A DNA stretch of 43,362 bases from Nocardia tenerifensis NBRC 101015 (GCF_000308715.1 NZ_BAGH01000352.1:1-43362), one strand, 5' to 3'. Shown: positions 1 through 8,625, numbered from the stretch's first letter. Translations and numbers: made by a program. The notes: generated by a model not told the origin, from the sequence alone.

Positions 1-267
1 ATCGCGGGCGCGGTCAAGGTGCTCAAGGACGCCGGCGCGGGTGACGTGGTCATCGCCGCGACCCACGGCGTGCTGAGCGACCCGGCCGCCGAGCGGCTCG
101 CGGCCTGCGGCGCCAAGGAGGTCGTGGTCACCAACACGCTGCCGATCACCGAGGAGAAGAAGTTCCCGGCGCTCACCGTGCTGTCCATCGCACCGCTGCT
201 GGCCCGCACCATCCGCGAGGTCTTCGAGAACGGCTCGGTCACCGGGCTTTTCAACGGCAACGCGTAG
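1..267 (+). CDS. prs: Ribose-phosphate pyrophosphokinase, C-terminal part
   Basis: This is the last 88 residues of PRPP synthetase, which transfers pyrophosphate from ATP to ribose 5-phosphate to make PRPP for nucleotide, histidine and NAD synthesis in the cytosol. The visible part carries the C-terminal phosphoribosyltransferase-like fold: the THGVLSDPAAERL segment (the ribose-5-phosphate loop region of the family), the VVVTNTLP strand, and the usual end around SIAPLLARTIREVFENGSV. The 5' end lies outside the window, so the frame is open from base 1. The gene ends in TAG and is followed at once by a strong terminator. In M. tuberculosis prsA is near rplY and pth; here cassettes separate them. 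Family assignment is secure. Confidence 0.95.
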   Translation: MAGAVKVLKDAGAGDVVIAATHGVLSDPAAERLAACGAKEVVVTNTLPITEEKKFPALTVLSIAPLLARTIREVFENGSVTGLFNGNA

Positions 268-281
268 TTTCATCCGGCGTG

Positions 282-316
282 AAAGCCGCTCGGACCTCGG
301 TCCGGGCGGCTTTTCG
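282..316 (+). terminator. Intrinsic terminator after prs
   Basis: A near-perfect hairpin lies 14 nt after the prs stop. AAAGCCGC (282-289) pairs with GCGGCTTT (306-313) and CGGACC (291-296) with GGTCCG (299-304), with a single T-G mismatch between the two stem blocks and a 2-nt loop. It runs into TTTT. The rest of the 283-nt gap up to the next gene shows no convincing gene; a 30-codon ATG frame at 365-457 has no ribosome binding site. Confidence 0.88.
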
Positions 317-550
317 TTTACCCGGTTCCCTCGGCCGAGGCGGTGCGGCGGGGATACTGAGGGTATGGACATCGTCGACGACGTCGATTTGCGACGGGCC
401 CGGCCGCGCCACCTAGCGCAATCCGCTATCACAGTTCTTCCGTCGTGGTACGCATAACGGATAAGCCGGACGCCGTCCGTCCGCCGTTCGCGGACGGCCG
501 CGGTGGCGGACGCACGACGAGGTAGTGACCGGACTACACGAGGAGGCGCG

Positions 551-1513
551 ATGAGCACGCCGCAGGATCCGAAACCTACCGGCGGTACCCCGGAGTCCGG
601 GAGGGAAGTCGAGCCGGGCGCCGCGGCCCAGCCGACGCCGCACAGTCCCCAGCCGACTCCACACGATGCCCAGTCCGCAGCCGACGACGCCCAGCCCGCA
701 CTGCGGGACGCCGCGGCCGCGTCGCACGATCCGGACGATTCCGCGAAGTCCCCCGGCGCCCCCTCACTGTCGAAAGACGTTGGCGCGGCGGAACCTTCGA
801 GTGAGCCGTACGCCGCGCCCTCGACTCCGGCCGGTGAGTGGTGGCAGCCCACCGACGCGCCCGCCGGGCCGCTGGGCGGGCAGGCGCAGCCGACATCCGG
901 CGGCTCGACCGGACACTCGAGCGGTCAGCCCTCGTGGGACGCCGGTGGTCAGCCGGGTTGGGGCGCGGCGCAGCCATCCTGGGGCAGCGAACCTGCGGGC
1001 GGCCAGCAAGGCTGGAGCGGTGACCAGCAGGGCTGGGGCGCGCCCACCGAACAACCGCAGTGGGGTGGTCCGCAGTATCCACCGAATCAGCCGCAGCACC
1101 AGCAGTATCCGGGCAGCGGTCAACCACAGGACGCTCCGCAGTACCCGCAGGGCGGGATGTACAACTACCCGCCGTCCGGCGGCTACGGCGGACAGGATCC
1201 GGCGGGCGGCGGTTACGGCGGACCGCAGAACCCACAGCCCGGCGGCTACGGCGCGTATCCGCAGCAGTACGAGCCCTACACCACGCCGCCGCGGTCGGGC
1301 ACCCAGGTGTTCTCCATCATCGGTTTCGTCTGCGCGGTGGTCGCGGTGCTGTTCTGCCCCATCCTGTTCGGCCCCGCGGGCATCGTGCTCGGCATCATCG
1401 GCCACAACAAGGGCGAGTCGCTCGGCAAGTGGGCCGCCATCGCGTCGGGCGTCACCATGGTCATCGGCTTCCTGGTGGGGTTCCTTGTCTTCAACGGAGA
1501 CCTCAGAACGTAG
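551..1513 (+). CDS. Pro/Gln/Gly/Trp-rich DUF4190 membrane protein
   Basis: A 320-residue protein in two parts. The first 240 or so residues are low-complexity, rich in Pro, Gln, Gly, Ser and Ala, with repeated Trp-containing steps (QPSWD, QPGWG, QPSWG, QQGWS, QQGWG, PQWGG) followed by a Tyr/Gly/Pro stretch (GGYGGQD, GGYGGPQ, GGYGAYP). The last 65 residues form two hydrophobic segments joined by a Gly-rich turn (SIIGFVCAVVAVLFCPILFG, then GIIGHNKGESLGKWAAIASG and a second membrane span), which is the DUF4190 pattern. The ATG at 551 has GGAGG 8 nt upstream, which decides the start against an earlier in-frame codon at 503. The N-terminal tail probably lies in the cytoplasm as a disordered interaction region. 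Role unknown. Confidence 0.8.
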   Translation: MSTPQDPKPTGGTPESGREVEPGAAAQPTPHSPQPTPHDAQSAADDAQPALRDAAAASHDPDDSAKSPGAPSLSKDVGAAEPSSEPYAAPSTPAGEWWQPTDAPAGPLGGQAQPTSGGSTGHSSGQPSWDAGGQPGWGAAQPSWGSEPAGGQQGWSGDQQGWGAPTEQPQWGGPQYPPNQPQHQQYPGSGQPQDAPQYPQGGMYNYPPSGGYGGQDPAGGGYGGPQNPQPGGYGAYPQQYEPYTTPPRSGTQVFSIIGFVCAVVAVLFCPILFGPAGIVLGIIGHNKGESLGKWAAIASGVTMVIGFLVGFLVFNGDLRT

Positions 1514-1523
1514 ATTGCTGGGT

Positions 1524-2192
1524 ATGAGCGAGGCGAAGTTCAGCGGTATCCCGCTGGCGGGACTGGATTTCTACGAGGACTTGGCGGCGGACAACTCGAA
1601 GGCGTTCTGGACCGCGCACAAGGACGTCTACGAGAAGGCGGTGAAGGCGCCGATGCTCGCCCTGCTCGGCGAGCTGGAGCCGCACTTCGGCGCGACCAAG
1701 CTGTTCCGGCCCTATCGCGACGTACGGTTCTCCAAAGACAAGACGCCCTACAAGGATCACCAGGGCGCGTACGTGGCCGTCGCGCCGAGCACCGGCTGGT
1801 ACGTGCAGATCGGCGCGGCCGGGCTGTATGTCTCGGCGGGCTTCTTCGGCGGTTCGTCGGAGCAGATCGCCCAGCTACGCGCCACCATCGACCATGATGT
1901 GCGCGGCCCGGAGCTGGAGGCGATTCTGGCGAAAATGAGCAAGGCGGGCTACACGGTCGAGGGCGATCGGCTCAAGACCAAGCCCAAGGGCTACGACGCC
2001 GACCACCCGCGCATCGACCTGCTCCGGCACAAGGCCATCTTCTGCAGCAGGGAGTTCGGCGCGCCGGCATGGTTGGACAAGCCGCGGGCCGCCAAGGAGA
2101 TTCGCACCGCCTGGGAGACGATGCGGCCCCTGGTCGACTGGCTCGCCGCCGTGGTGTCCGGCGCGACCACCCGCACACCGTTGCTCGCCTGA
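1524..2192 (+). CDS. DUF2461 family protein
   Basis: A 222-residue cytosolic protein with the marks of the DUF2461 (TIGR02453) family. It has an N-terminal FYEDLAADNSKAFWTAHKDVYE segment, then LFRPYRDVRFSKDKTPYKDHQGAYV, then a WYVQIGAAGLYVSAGFFGG core and a basic C-terminal region with KPKGYDADHPRIDLLRHK. The family is widespread in bacteria and has no established biochemical role. It follows the DUF4190 gene by 10 nt, so the two may be co-transcribed. The ATG at 1524 is the first methionine after the upstream stop and gives the usual family length; the longer open frame upstream lies inside the DUF4190 gene and is a shadow. Confidence 0.8.
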   Translation: MSEAKFSGIPLAGLDFYEDLAADNSKAFWTAHKDVYEKAVKAPMLALLGELEPHFGATKLFRPYRDVRFSKDKTPYKDHQGAYVAVAPSTGWYVQIGAAGLYVSAGFFGGSSEQIAQLRATIDHDVRGPELEAILAKMSKAGYTVEGDRLKTKPKGYDADHPRIDLLRHKAIFCSREFGAPAWLDKPRAAKEIRTAWETMRPLVDWLAAVVSGATTRTPLLA

Positions 2193-2291
2193 TCCACTTG
2201 CCACAAGGGCCGCGCGCTCGACTGCGGGCGACGGACATCGGGCGGCGGCTATGCTGCGCTGGAACCGAGTGCTCGAGCGAAGGGGACGATC

Positions 2292-3722
2292 GTGTTGGGG
2301 GTGGGTGAGTCGTTCGCCGACCACCTTGTCGAGGGCGTGCTCGGACAGGGTGGCATGGGAACCGTCTATCGGGCCCGGCATCCACGTCTGCCGAGACTGG
2401 TCGCGCTGAAGCTACTGCACCGCGCGGTATCCCAGGACGAGGAGTTGCGACGGCGTTTCATCCAGGAAGCCAATGTCGTTGCCCGGTTGGAACATCCGGG
2501 AATCGTCGGCATCTACGATCGGGGCACGACCGACGGTCACCTCTGGATTTCGATGCAGTACATCGCGGGCATCGACGCGGCGCGGCTCGCGACCGGGACG
2601 ACGCCGCCCGCGCACATCCTGCGGATCATCACCGATACCGCCGACGCGCTCGACTACGCGCACAGCCGCGGCGTACTGCACCGCGACATCAAGCCCGCGA
2701 ATATTCTCCTCTCCGAACAGGATTCGGGTCGCGGCCCGCGCGCCGTCCTCACCGACTTCGGCATCGCGCGACTGCTCGACTCCGATACCAAGCTCACCGC
2801 CACCGGAACCTTCACCGCCACCCTCGCTTACGCGTCGCCGGAACAGCTGTCCGGTGATCCGATCGATCACCGCGCGGACCAGTACTCGCTCGCCTGCACG
2901 CTGTACGCCCTGCTGGCGGGCCGAGCCCCGTTCGCGGCGACCAATCCGGGCCAGGTAGTCGCCGGGCACATCGCCAAGCCGGTTCCCCGGATCAGCCACC
3001 ACCGCCCCGACCTTCCGGCACCGCTCGACGACGTGATCAGCCGCGCGATGGCCAAGCAGCGCCAGGACCGCTTCGACAGCTGCGCCGAGTTCGCCGCCGC
3101 GGCCACCGCGGCTCTGCACGGGCGGCCGTCGTCGAGGACGGCGCCGACCGTGCTCAATTCCCGGACCGCCCCGACTCGACGCGAACACGACCAGTGGAAT
3201 CGCCCCTCCCCCACCCTCTTCGATTCGCAACCCACGCCGACGTGGGAAACGGGCGGATCGGTCTATCCGGCCCCGATGTCGCCGGTGGGCGATCCGCCGC
3301 AGCCCTCCGGTCGCACCGCCGGAATCGCCGCCATCGGCACGCTGATCCTCGCCGTGCTGACCTCGGTGCCCGTGATCTTCGGAATCCTTGATCTGCTGAC
3401 CGGGCGGGTCAAGGGGCGAAGCTACGACGCCACCGGCGAGACCGTGGTCGTCGCACTGATTTTCGGCGCGATCACACTGCTCTTCGCCGGTGGTGCTGTC
3501 GCTCTGTTGTCGCGACGGCGCTTCGGACGCTTCGTGGTCATCTTCGGTACCGCCCTCGCCGCGCTGGCGGCCGCCGGGATGATCGTCCAGAACCTTACCG
3601 ACGGAGGAGTGCTCGCCGTGGCCGTGCCGACGCTGCTGCTCGCCGTGACCGTGCTGGGCAGCGCGATCTCGCCGTCGACCGGCCGCTGGCTCGCATACCG
3701 GCCCACGATCACCGATCACTGA
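2292..3722 (+). CDS. Ser/Thr protein kinase with four C-terminal membrane segments
   Basis: A 476-residue Hanks-type kinase. The catalytic domain (about 10-270) has every key element: Gly-rich loop GQGGMGTVY (18-26), ATP lysine K40 in VALK, catalytic loop HRDIKPAN with D132, metal-binding DFG at 155-157 and an SPEQL segment in place of APE. A 60-residue Pro/Thr/Arg-rich linker follows. The C-terminal third holds four predicted membrane spans (roughly 343-367, 385-407, 412-432, 440-462). PknB-type relatives have one span and an extracellular sensor, so here sensing, if any, would be within the membrane. The GTG start gives the standard distance to the Gly-rich loop. The gene converges on egtD with 59 nt between them; no phosphatase or substrate gene is adjacent. 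Confidence 0.88.
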   Translation: MLGVGESFADHLVEGVLGQGGMGTVYRARHPRLPRLVALKLLHRAVSQDEELRRRFIQEANVVARLEHPGIVGIYDRGTTDGHLWISMQYIAGIDAARLATGTTPPAHILRIITDTADALDYAHSRGVLHRDIKPANILLSEQDSGRGPRAVLTDFGIARLLDSDTKLTATGTFTATLAYASPEQLSGDPIDHRADQYSLACTLYALLAGRAPFAATNPGQVVAGHIAKPVPRISHHRPDLPAPLDDVISRAMAKQRQDRFDSCAEFAAAATAALHGRPSSRTAPTVLNSRTAPTRREHDQWNRPSPTLFDSQPTPTWETGGSVYPAPMSPVGDPPQPSGRTAGIAAIGTLILAVLTSVPVIFGILDLLTGRVKGRSYDATGETVVVALIFGAITLLFAGGAVALLSRRRFGRFVVIFGTALAALAAAGMIVQNLTDGGVLAVAVPTLLLAVTVLGSAISPSTGRWLAYRPTITDH

Positions 3723-3781
3723 GGCCGCAGGCCGGCACCGCGCAGGCCGAGGCCGGCGCGGGGCACAGTTTCTCCGCGGTC

Positions 3782-4753
3782 CTACTCGCGGGCCGCGAGG
3801 ACGAGGGCGAAGCGATCGTCCGGGTCGGTCCACACCCGCTCGGTGCGGAACCCGGCGGCGTCGAGCTCGGTCGACAGGCCGTCCACGCGGAACTTGGCCG
3901 AGATCTCGGTGCGCATCTGCTCGCCCGCGGCGAAGCGCACCGTGAGATCCAGGTTGCGGACGTGAACGGTCATGTCCTCGGTCGCCGCCAGGCGCATCTC
4001 GATCCACTCGTGCTCGGCGTCCCACAGCGCGATGTGCTCGAACTTGTCCGGCGCGAAGTCGGCGTCGAGCCGAGAGTTCAACACGTGCAGCACATTTCGG
4101 TTGAACTCGGCGGTGACGCCGGCGGCGTCGTCGTAGGCGGGCACGAGCACCGCCGGATCGATGACCAGGCCCGCGCCGAGCAGCAGCTGCTCCCCCGGCT
4201 CCAGCACCTGGTAGATGCTGCCGAGGAACTCGGCGCGCTCGGCGGGGACGAGGTTGCCGATGGTGCCGCCGAGGAAGGCGATCATCCGGCGGCCGCCGCC
4301 GGGCAGGTTGTGCAGGGTGTCGGTGAAGTCGCTGACCACGCCGTGCACGGCGAGCCCGGGGAACTCGGCCGCGATCTCGTCCGCGGCGGCCCGCAGCGCC
4401 GAGGACGAGACATCCTGCGGCACATAGGTCTTCAGCGGACCCTCGGCGGTGAGCGCCGACAGCAGCAGCCTGGTCTTGACGGCCGAGCCCGCGCCCAGCT
4501 CGACGAGCACCTCGGCCTGGGCCACCCGGGCGATCTCGCCGACCACCCGCTCGAGCAGCGCGCGTTCGGTGCGCGTCGGGTAGTACTCCGGCAGTTCGGT
4601 GATCCGCTCGAACAGTTCACTGCCGCGGGCGTCGTAGAACCATTTGGGCGGCAACCACTTCGGGTCGGCGGTCAGGCCGTGGCGGGCGTCGGCGCGCAGG
4701 GCCGAGGTGAGGTCGTCGTCGGAAAGGTGGATCTCCAGCGTCGGTGCGGTCAT
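3782..4753 (-). CDS. egtD: L-histidine N-alpha-methyltransferase EgtD
   Basis: A 323-residue SAM-dependent enzyme that trimethylates the alpha-amino group of histidine to hercynine, the first dedicated step of ergothioneine synthesis. It matches the actinobacterial EgtD family throughout: LPPKWFYDARGSELFERI, the YYPTRTERALL motif, the SAM-binding VELGAGSAVKTRLLL, GGTIGNL (the Asn of this motif contacts the histidine substrate in EgtD) and RTEISAKF, whose Glu and Ser recognise the histidine amino group and imidazole. The ATG at 4753 overlaps the egtC stop in an ATGA arrangement, so translation is probably coupled; the longer open frame upstream runs inside egtC. It is the last gene of the leftward operon egtA-B-C-D; no egtE follows it. 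Confidence 0.95.
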   Translation of the reverse strand: MTAPTLEIHLSDDDLTSALRADARHGLTADPKWLPPKWFYDARGSELFERITELPEYYPTRTERALLERVVGEIARVAQAEVLVELGAGSAVKTRLLLSALTAEGPLKTYVPQDVSSSALRAAADEIAAEFPGLAVHGVVSDFTDTLHNLPGGGRRMIAFLGGTIGNLVPAERAEFLGSIYQVLEPGEQLLLGAGLVIDPAVLVPAYDDAAGVTAEFNRNVLHVLNSRLDADFAPDKFEHIALWDAEHEWIEMRLAATEDMTVHVRNLDLTVRFAAGEQMRTEISAKFRVDGLSTELDAAGFRTERVWTDPDDRFALVLAARE

Positions 4754-5592
4754 CGTGTGGCGCCTTTCGTACTGTCGAGCAGCGTGCTGTCGAGCAGTGG
4801 ATCGATGGTGAGCTTTCCCGGACGGGCGGTGACCAGGCTGTGGTCGGGGATGGACCGCCAATTCGGGTCGTCGTCATAGGGTTCGGAGGCGAGCACGGCG
4901 AAGTCGTCGGTGACCAACGCCGAGAGCGAGTGATACACCGTTGTGGCCCAGAGGGTTTCGCCGTCGCCGAGCAGGAGGTTGAGCCGCGCGGCCGGCGCGT
5001 GTTTCAGCACGCCGGACACGAGCCGGCTGAGCGCGGTGGCCGGGGAATCGATGAAACCGCCCGGCGCCGCCGCGCTGAGCAGCTGACGCAGCAGCACCCA
5101 GAGCGTCGCGGCGTCGGTGGCCGACTCGGCGTCGAGCAGCTGAATCGTCTCGAACAGCCGGGTCGCGCCGAATTGCGTTGCGGCCATGTCCAAATCGGAC
5201 GAGACCGCCGTGAGCACCTGACGCCAGTTCGGCACCACGCCGTTGTGGCTGAACGCCCAGCGCCCGCTCGTGAACGGCGCGCACGCGGCGCGCTCGATCG
5301 GCATGCCGACGGTGGCGGACCGGATCGAGCCGAGCACGGCGGTCGAACACAGTTGCGTCAGTACCTCGTCCACCGCGGGGTCGGTCCAGATGGGCGCGGC
5401 GTTGCGGTAACGGCCGGCGATCGGCTCGCCGTCGCCGTGCCACCAGGCCGCGCCGAAACCGTCGGCGTTGATGGCGCCGCCGCCGCGCATCTCGCGCGGC
5501 GCCCAAGCCTGGGTCCGCAGAGAATGCGTTCCGGCCGTGAGCATCTCGCCGACGCTCACCGCCGGACCCAGGTAACCGAGATGTCTGCACAT
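4750..5592 (-). CDS. egtC: Ergothioneine biosynthesis glutamine amidotransferase EgtC
   Basis: A 280-residue class II (Ntn) amidohydrolase. In the ergothioneine pathway it removes the gamma-glutamyl group from gamma-glutamyl-hercynylcysteine sulfoxide. The start MCRHLGYLG places the catalytic cysteine at position 2, exposed after removal of Met, as in class II amidotransferases; GGAGG 9 nt upstream of the ATG supports this start against the longer frame reaching into egtB. Other family segments are NADGFGAAWW, the PFTSGRWAFSHNG substrate-binding strand, and ETIQLLDAESATDAATLW. It sits 70 nt after egtB and overlaps egtD by 4 nt. Confidence 0.95.
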   Translation of the reverse strand: MCRHLGYLGPAVSVGEMLTAGTHSLRTQAWAPREMRGGGAINADGFGAAWWHGDGEPIAGRYRNAAPIWTDPAVDEVLTQLCSTAVLGSIRSATVGMPIERAACAPFTSGRWAFSHNGVVPNWRQVLTAVSSDLDMAATQFGATRLFETIQLLDAESATDAATLWVLLRQLLSAAAPGGFIDSPATALSRLVSGVLKHAPAARLNLLLGDGETLWATTVYHSLSALVTDDFAVLASEPYDDDPNWRSIPDHSLVTARPGKLTIDPLLDSTLLDSTKGATR

Positions 5593-5662
5593 CAGTGTCC
5601 ACCTCCGTGCTCGGATCGGTCCGGCGGCCACTCGGCCGGCCGGAATTTGGTCGTGGCCGTGC

Positions 5663-7009
5663 TCACTCGCCCTCTCCCCGCCGCAGATCGCGGGCGAGCC
5701 GGAAGCCCGCGAAGATCTGCCGCCGGATCGGGTGATCCCAGTTGCGGAACGTGCTGCGGCAGGCCACCGGATCGGTGCCGAAGGAGCCGCCGCGCAGGAC
5801 GCGGTAGTCGCCGCCGAAGAAGACCTCCGAGTACTCCCTGTAGGGGAACGCGCGGAAACCCGGGTACGGCTCGAAACCCGAGGCGGTCCACTCCCAGACA
5901 TCGCCGATGAGCTGATGCACACCGGCCGGGGTCGCGCCCGCGGGGTAGGCGCCGACGTCGGCCGGTTCCAGGTGGCGCTGACCGAGATTCGCGGTGGTGT
6001 CGTCGGGTTCGGCGTCACCCCAGGGGAATCGGCGGGCCGCGCCGGTGGCCGGATCGTGCCGCGCGGCCTTCTCCCACTCGGCCTCGGTGGGCAGCCGCTT
6101 GCCCGCCCAGTTCGCGTAGGCCTCGGCCTCGAACCAGCACACGTGCACCACCGGCTGGTGCGGGCGCAGCGGGGTGAGCACGCCGAAGACGCGACGCCAC
6201 CACCGCCCGGCGGAGTCGCGCTCCCAGAACTGCGGCGCGACCAGCCCCGCCTCCTTCCGGTGCGCCCAACCGCGCTCGGACCACAGCTCGGGGCGGTCGT
6301 ACCCCCCGTCGTCGAGGAACGCGAGATACTGCTCGTTGGTCACCGGCGCGGCGTCGATCGCGAAGCCGGGCAGGCGAACTCGATGGGCGGGCCGCTCGTT
6401 GTCCAGCGCCCACGGCTCGGTGGAGGTGCCCATGGTGAACTCGCCCGCGGGCACGACGACCTCGCCCGTGACGGGAGCGGCGGTGCTCGGCGCGGCCCGT
6501 GCGGTCAAAACCGCTGGGCCGGTGCGGAGTTGATGGGTGGCCAGCATGGTCTCGTCGTGCTGCTGCTCGTGCTGGGCGATCATGCCGAACGCGAAACCGT
6601 CGTCGACCAGCGGCGAGCCGCGTAAAGCGCTGCGCTCCAGCACATCCCACACCTTGTCCCGGACGGTGCCGACGTAGCCCCTGGCCTGACCCGGGTCGAG
6701 CAGCGGCAAGGCCGGGCGGTTGGAGCGGGCGTGTTTGAACGCGTCGTAGAGCTCATCGATGTCGGCCCGCACCGCCTCGCGGCCGCCGACATCGCGGACC
6801 AGCCACAGCTCCTCCTGGTTGCCGATGTGCGCGAGGTCCCAGACCAGCGGGCTCATCAGGCGTGAATGCTGCGCCACCAGTTCGGCTTCGTCGACGCAGT
6901 CGGTGAGGGCGAGGGTGCGTTGTCTCGCGCGGGTGAGCACCTCGGCGATCTGCTCGCGCAGTCGCTCGGCGCCGGAATTGTCGGTGGTGGGCGAGTGGTG
7001 AAGGGTCAC
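5663..7009 (-). CDS. egtB: Hercynine oxygenase (sulfoxide synthase) EgtB
   Basis: A 448-residue non-haem iron enzyme that uses O2 to join gamma-glutamylcysteine to the imidazole C2 of hercynine. The N-terminal DinB-like domain supplies the three expected iron ligands: H61 in WDLAHIGNQEE, and H147 and H151 in AQHEQQHDE. The C-terminal FGE-sulfatase domain (about 190-448) has GEFTMGTS, PVTNEQY, RLPTEAEWEKAA, GDVWEWT and the terminal VLRGGSFGTDP...NWDHPIRRQIFAGFRLAR. The GTG at 7009 has GGAG 8 nt upstream and gives the normal family length; the frame stays open further upstream through the 33-bp repeat array, but that stretch (Arg/Ala/Ser/Glu-rich) is unlike any EgtB and is not counted. Confidence 0.95.
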   Translation of the reverse strand: MTLHHSPTTDNSGAERLREQIAEVLTRARQRTLALTDCVDEAELVAQHSRLMSPLVWDLAHIGNQEELWLVRDVGGREAVRADIDELYDAFKHARSNRPALPLLDPGQARGYVGTVRDKVWDVLERSALRGSPLVDDGFAFGMIAQHEQQHDETMLATHQLRTGPAVLTARAAPSTAAPVTGEVVVPAGEFTMGTSTEPWALDNERPAHRVRLPGFAIDAAPVTNEQYLAFLDDGGYDRPELWSERGWAHRKEAGLVAPQFWERDSAGRWWRRVFGVLTPLRPHQPVVHVCWFEAEAYANWAGKRLPTEAEWEKAARHDPATGAARRFPWGDAEPDDTTANLGQRHLEPADVGAYPAGATPAGVHQLIGDVWEWTASGFEPYPGFRAFPYREYSEVFFGGDYRVLRGGSFGTDPVACRSTFRNWDHPIRRQIFAGFRLARDLRRGEGE

Positions 7010-7142
7010 AGGAGATCTCCGGTGTCGGTTCCAGTCGGATTCGGGGCGGCTGACTCTGCCGGGCCGGATCGGCAGTGCAGGCAGGCCCTGCCTCCGGCAC
7101 CGAGTCGCCCACGCTCGGCATCGCCGCGACGAACCCGGCTCA

Positions 7143-7274
7143 GCCCTTGGTTCACTCGCTGACGCGCCTTCACGTGCCCTTGGTTCACTCGCTGACGCGC
7201 CTTCACGCGCCCTTGGATCACGCGCCGACGCACTCTCACGTGCCCTTCGGTTCGCTCGCCGGCGCGCCCTCACG
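7143..7274. repeat. Four tandem copies of a 33-bp unit between egtB and egtA
   Basis: Four 33-bp units start at 7143, 7176, 7209 and 7242, each opening with GCCCTT[G/C]GG-like sequence and ending with TCACG. Units 1 and 2 are almost identical; unit 4 is the most diverged and contains the egtA stop codon at 7270-7272. The array fills most of the 260-nt egtA-egtB spacer; the remaining part (7010-7142) shows nothing else. The unit length is a multiple of three, so frames stay open through it. Confidence 0.9.
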
Positions 7275-8625
7275 AATCCGCTCCGGAGCCATCCGCCCCG
7301 GCACCGGCCGCGACGGACTCCGCCGCGGGTCTGTGGCCGCCGCGACATCGCTCGGCGGCGGACTCGATCTCGCGGGCGGCCTCAGCGCTCGCCGCGTTGG
7401 CCGCCGCCAGGGTGAGCAGTTCGACGGCCACCACACGAATGTCCAAGTCCGCCAACCCGTATCGGGCCGCGTCGAGCCAGCGTCCGGCGAGCGGCGCGGC
7501 CACGGCGATCGCCTCGGCCACCACCTCGGGGCCGGACATGAGCGCGTCGAGAACATGGATCGGCACGGTCCAGCCGTCGCCCGGCTGGGCGTCGATGTAG
7601 CGGACCTCGAGGTAGCCGGACGCGCGGACCGGCGGGAACAGCGTGGTGAGGTGGTAGTCGAGGTCGTGCCGATCGGGCCGGCGGCCGACCTCGTCGTCCA
7701 GCGCGCCGGAGAGCCAGTCGGCGAACGTCGCGCCCGGCGGCGGAGACCAGCCCGGGTCGGCGCCTCGACCTTTCGCGTCTGGGCCGTCGGTGTCCTGCGG
7801 TCTTCGCACGCACAGCAGCGGCACGTCGAGCGCCCACCTGCTGTAGCCGACGATCGGATCGGCCCAGTCCATCAGCGGCGGCCGGGTTCGCGCGTTGTCG
7901 AGCCGCAGCCAGGCCCGCATCCGCTGGGAGGCCCACTCACCCGCGGGCGCGCCGCGCAGCGACGGCGAGCAGGCGAAGGCGGCAAGCAGCGCGGGACCGA
8001 TGGCGTAGAGGGCGGTCCAGCGGGCCGCGACATCGGCGCGGTCGGCGCCCGCGTCGACGCTGACCTGCGTGGCCGCGGTATTGCACATCATGAGTTTGCC
8101 GAACGGGCCGAGGCCGGCGAAGGTCTGTTCCATGGCGCGGTAGCGCGGTAGCTGGAGCAACCGTTTGGGGCGGCGGTCCGCGTCGGCGGCGGCGGAAACG
8201 GTTCGGATGGACCGGGTTTCGAGAAGTTCCCGCAGAAGGCGGGCATCGTCGCGGAGCGAGGTACTCAGCTGCGCGGCATCAGCGAACGGTGCGCTGGACA
8301 GTTCTATCTGGCCACCGGGTTCGATGGTGACCCGGCTGCCCCCGGGCAGTGCCAGTTCCGGGGAATCGGGGGCGATGGACCGTGGTGCGTAGGGTCCGAG
8401 GGCATCCGCAAGAGCAGTCAACTGCGGACGCGGGGCGGCCGAGGGGCCTGACGCCGAACACTCACCCTGCACGGTGAGCCATTCGAGCTCGGCGCCGATG
8501 AGCGTCGGTGGCCCCTGCTTGAAGCAGACACCCCCGATATACGCCTCGGCGGCGGCGCGCGACCCGAGGTCCGCGTCGTGGATTACCGGGCTGACCAGCT
8601 CTGAATGTTCCAGCGTGACCGCCAT
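7270..8625 (-). CDS. egtA: Glutamate-cysteine ligase EgtA
   Basis: A 451-residue GCS2-family ligase that makes gamma-glutamylcysteine, the sulfur donor used by EgtB. Family segments include GAELEWLTVQ near the start, the GGRVTIEPGGQIELS-like block (here LPGGSRVTIEPGGQIELSSA), MMCNTAATQVSVDAG, and YLEVRYIDAQPGDGWTVP in the C-terminal half. The ATG at 8625 has GGAGG 8 nt upstream and begins MAVTLEHSEL; the longer frame beyond it crosses the intergenic region. The last codons lie inside the fourth unit of a 33-bp tandem repeat, so the C-terminus (GAGADGSGADS) may vary between strains. It is the first gene of egtA-B-C-D; the 202-nt gap to the divergent PLP-enzyme gene must hold its promoter. Confidence 0.92.
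   Translation of the reverse strand: MAVTLEHSELVSPVIHDADLGSRAAAEAYIGGVCFKQGPPTLIGAELEWLTVQGECSASGPSAAPRPQLTALADALGPYAPRSIAPDSPELALPGGSRVTIEPGGQIELSSAPFADAAQLSTSLRDDARLLRELLETRSIRTVSAAADADRRPKRLLQLPRYRAMEQTFAGLGPFGKLMMCNTAATQVSVDAGADRADVAARWTALYAIGPALLAAFACSPSLRGAPAGEWASQRMRAWLRLDNARTRPPLMDWADPIVGYSRWALDVPLLCVRRPQDTDGPDAKGRGADPGWSPPPGATFADWLSGALDDEVGRRPDRHDLDYHLTTLFPPVRASGYLEVRYIDAQPGDGWTVPIHVLDALMSGPEVVAEAIAVAAPLAGRWLDAARYGLADLDIRVVAVELLTLAAANAASAEAAREIESAAERCRGGHRPAAESVAAGAGADGSGADS

Noticed and set aside
365..457. 30-codon ATG frame after the prs terminator
   Set aside because: No ribosome binding site, no recognisable motif, and Arg-rich non-coding-like composition.
7143..7274. CRISPR-like array
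   Set aside because: The units are contiguous 33-bp tandem copies with no unique spacers. The same holds for the array at 37756-37860.
7010..7348. N-terminal extension of EgtB through the 33-bp repeats
   Set aside because: The GTG at 7009 has a good ribosome binding site and gives the normal family length; the extension is a translated repeat that also overlaps egtA.
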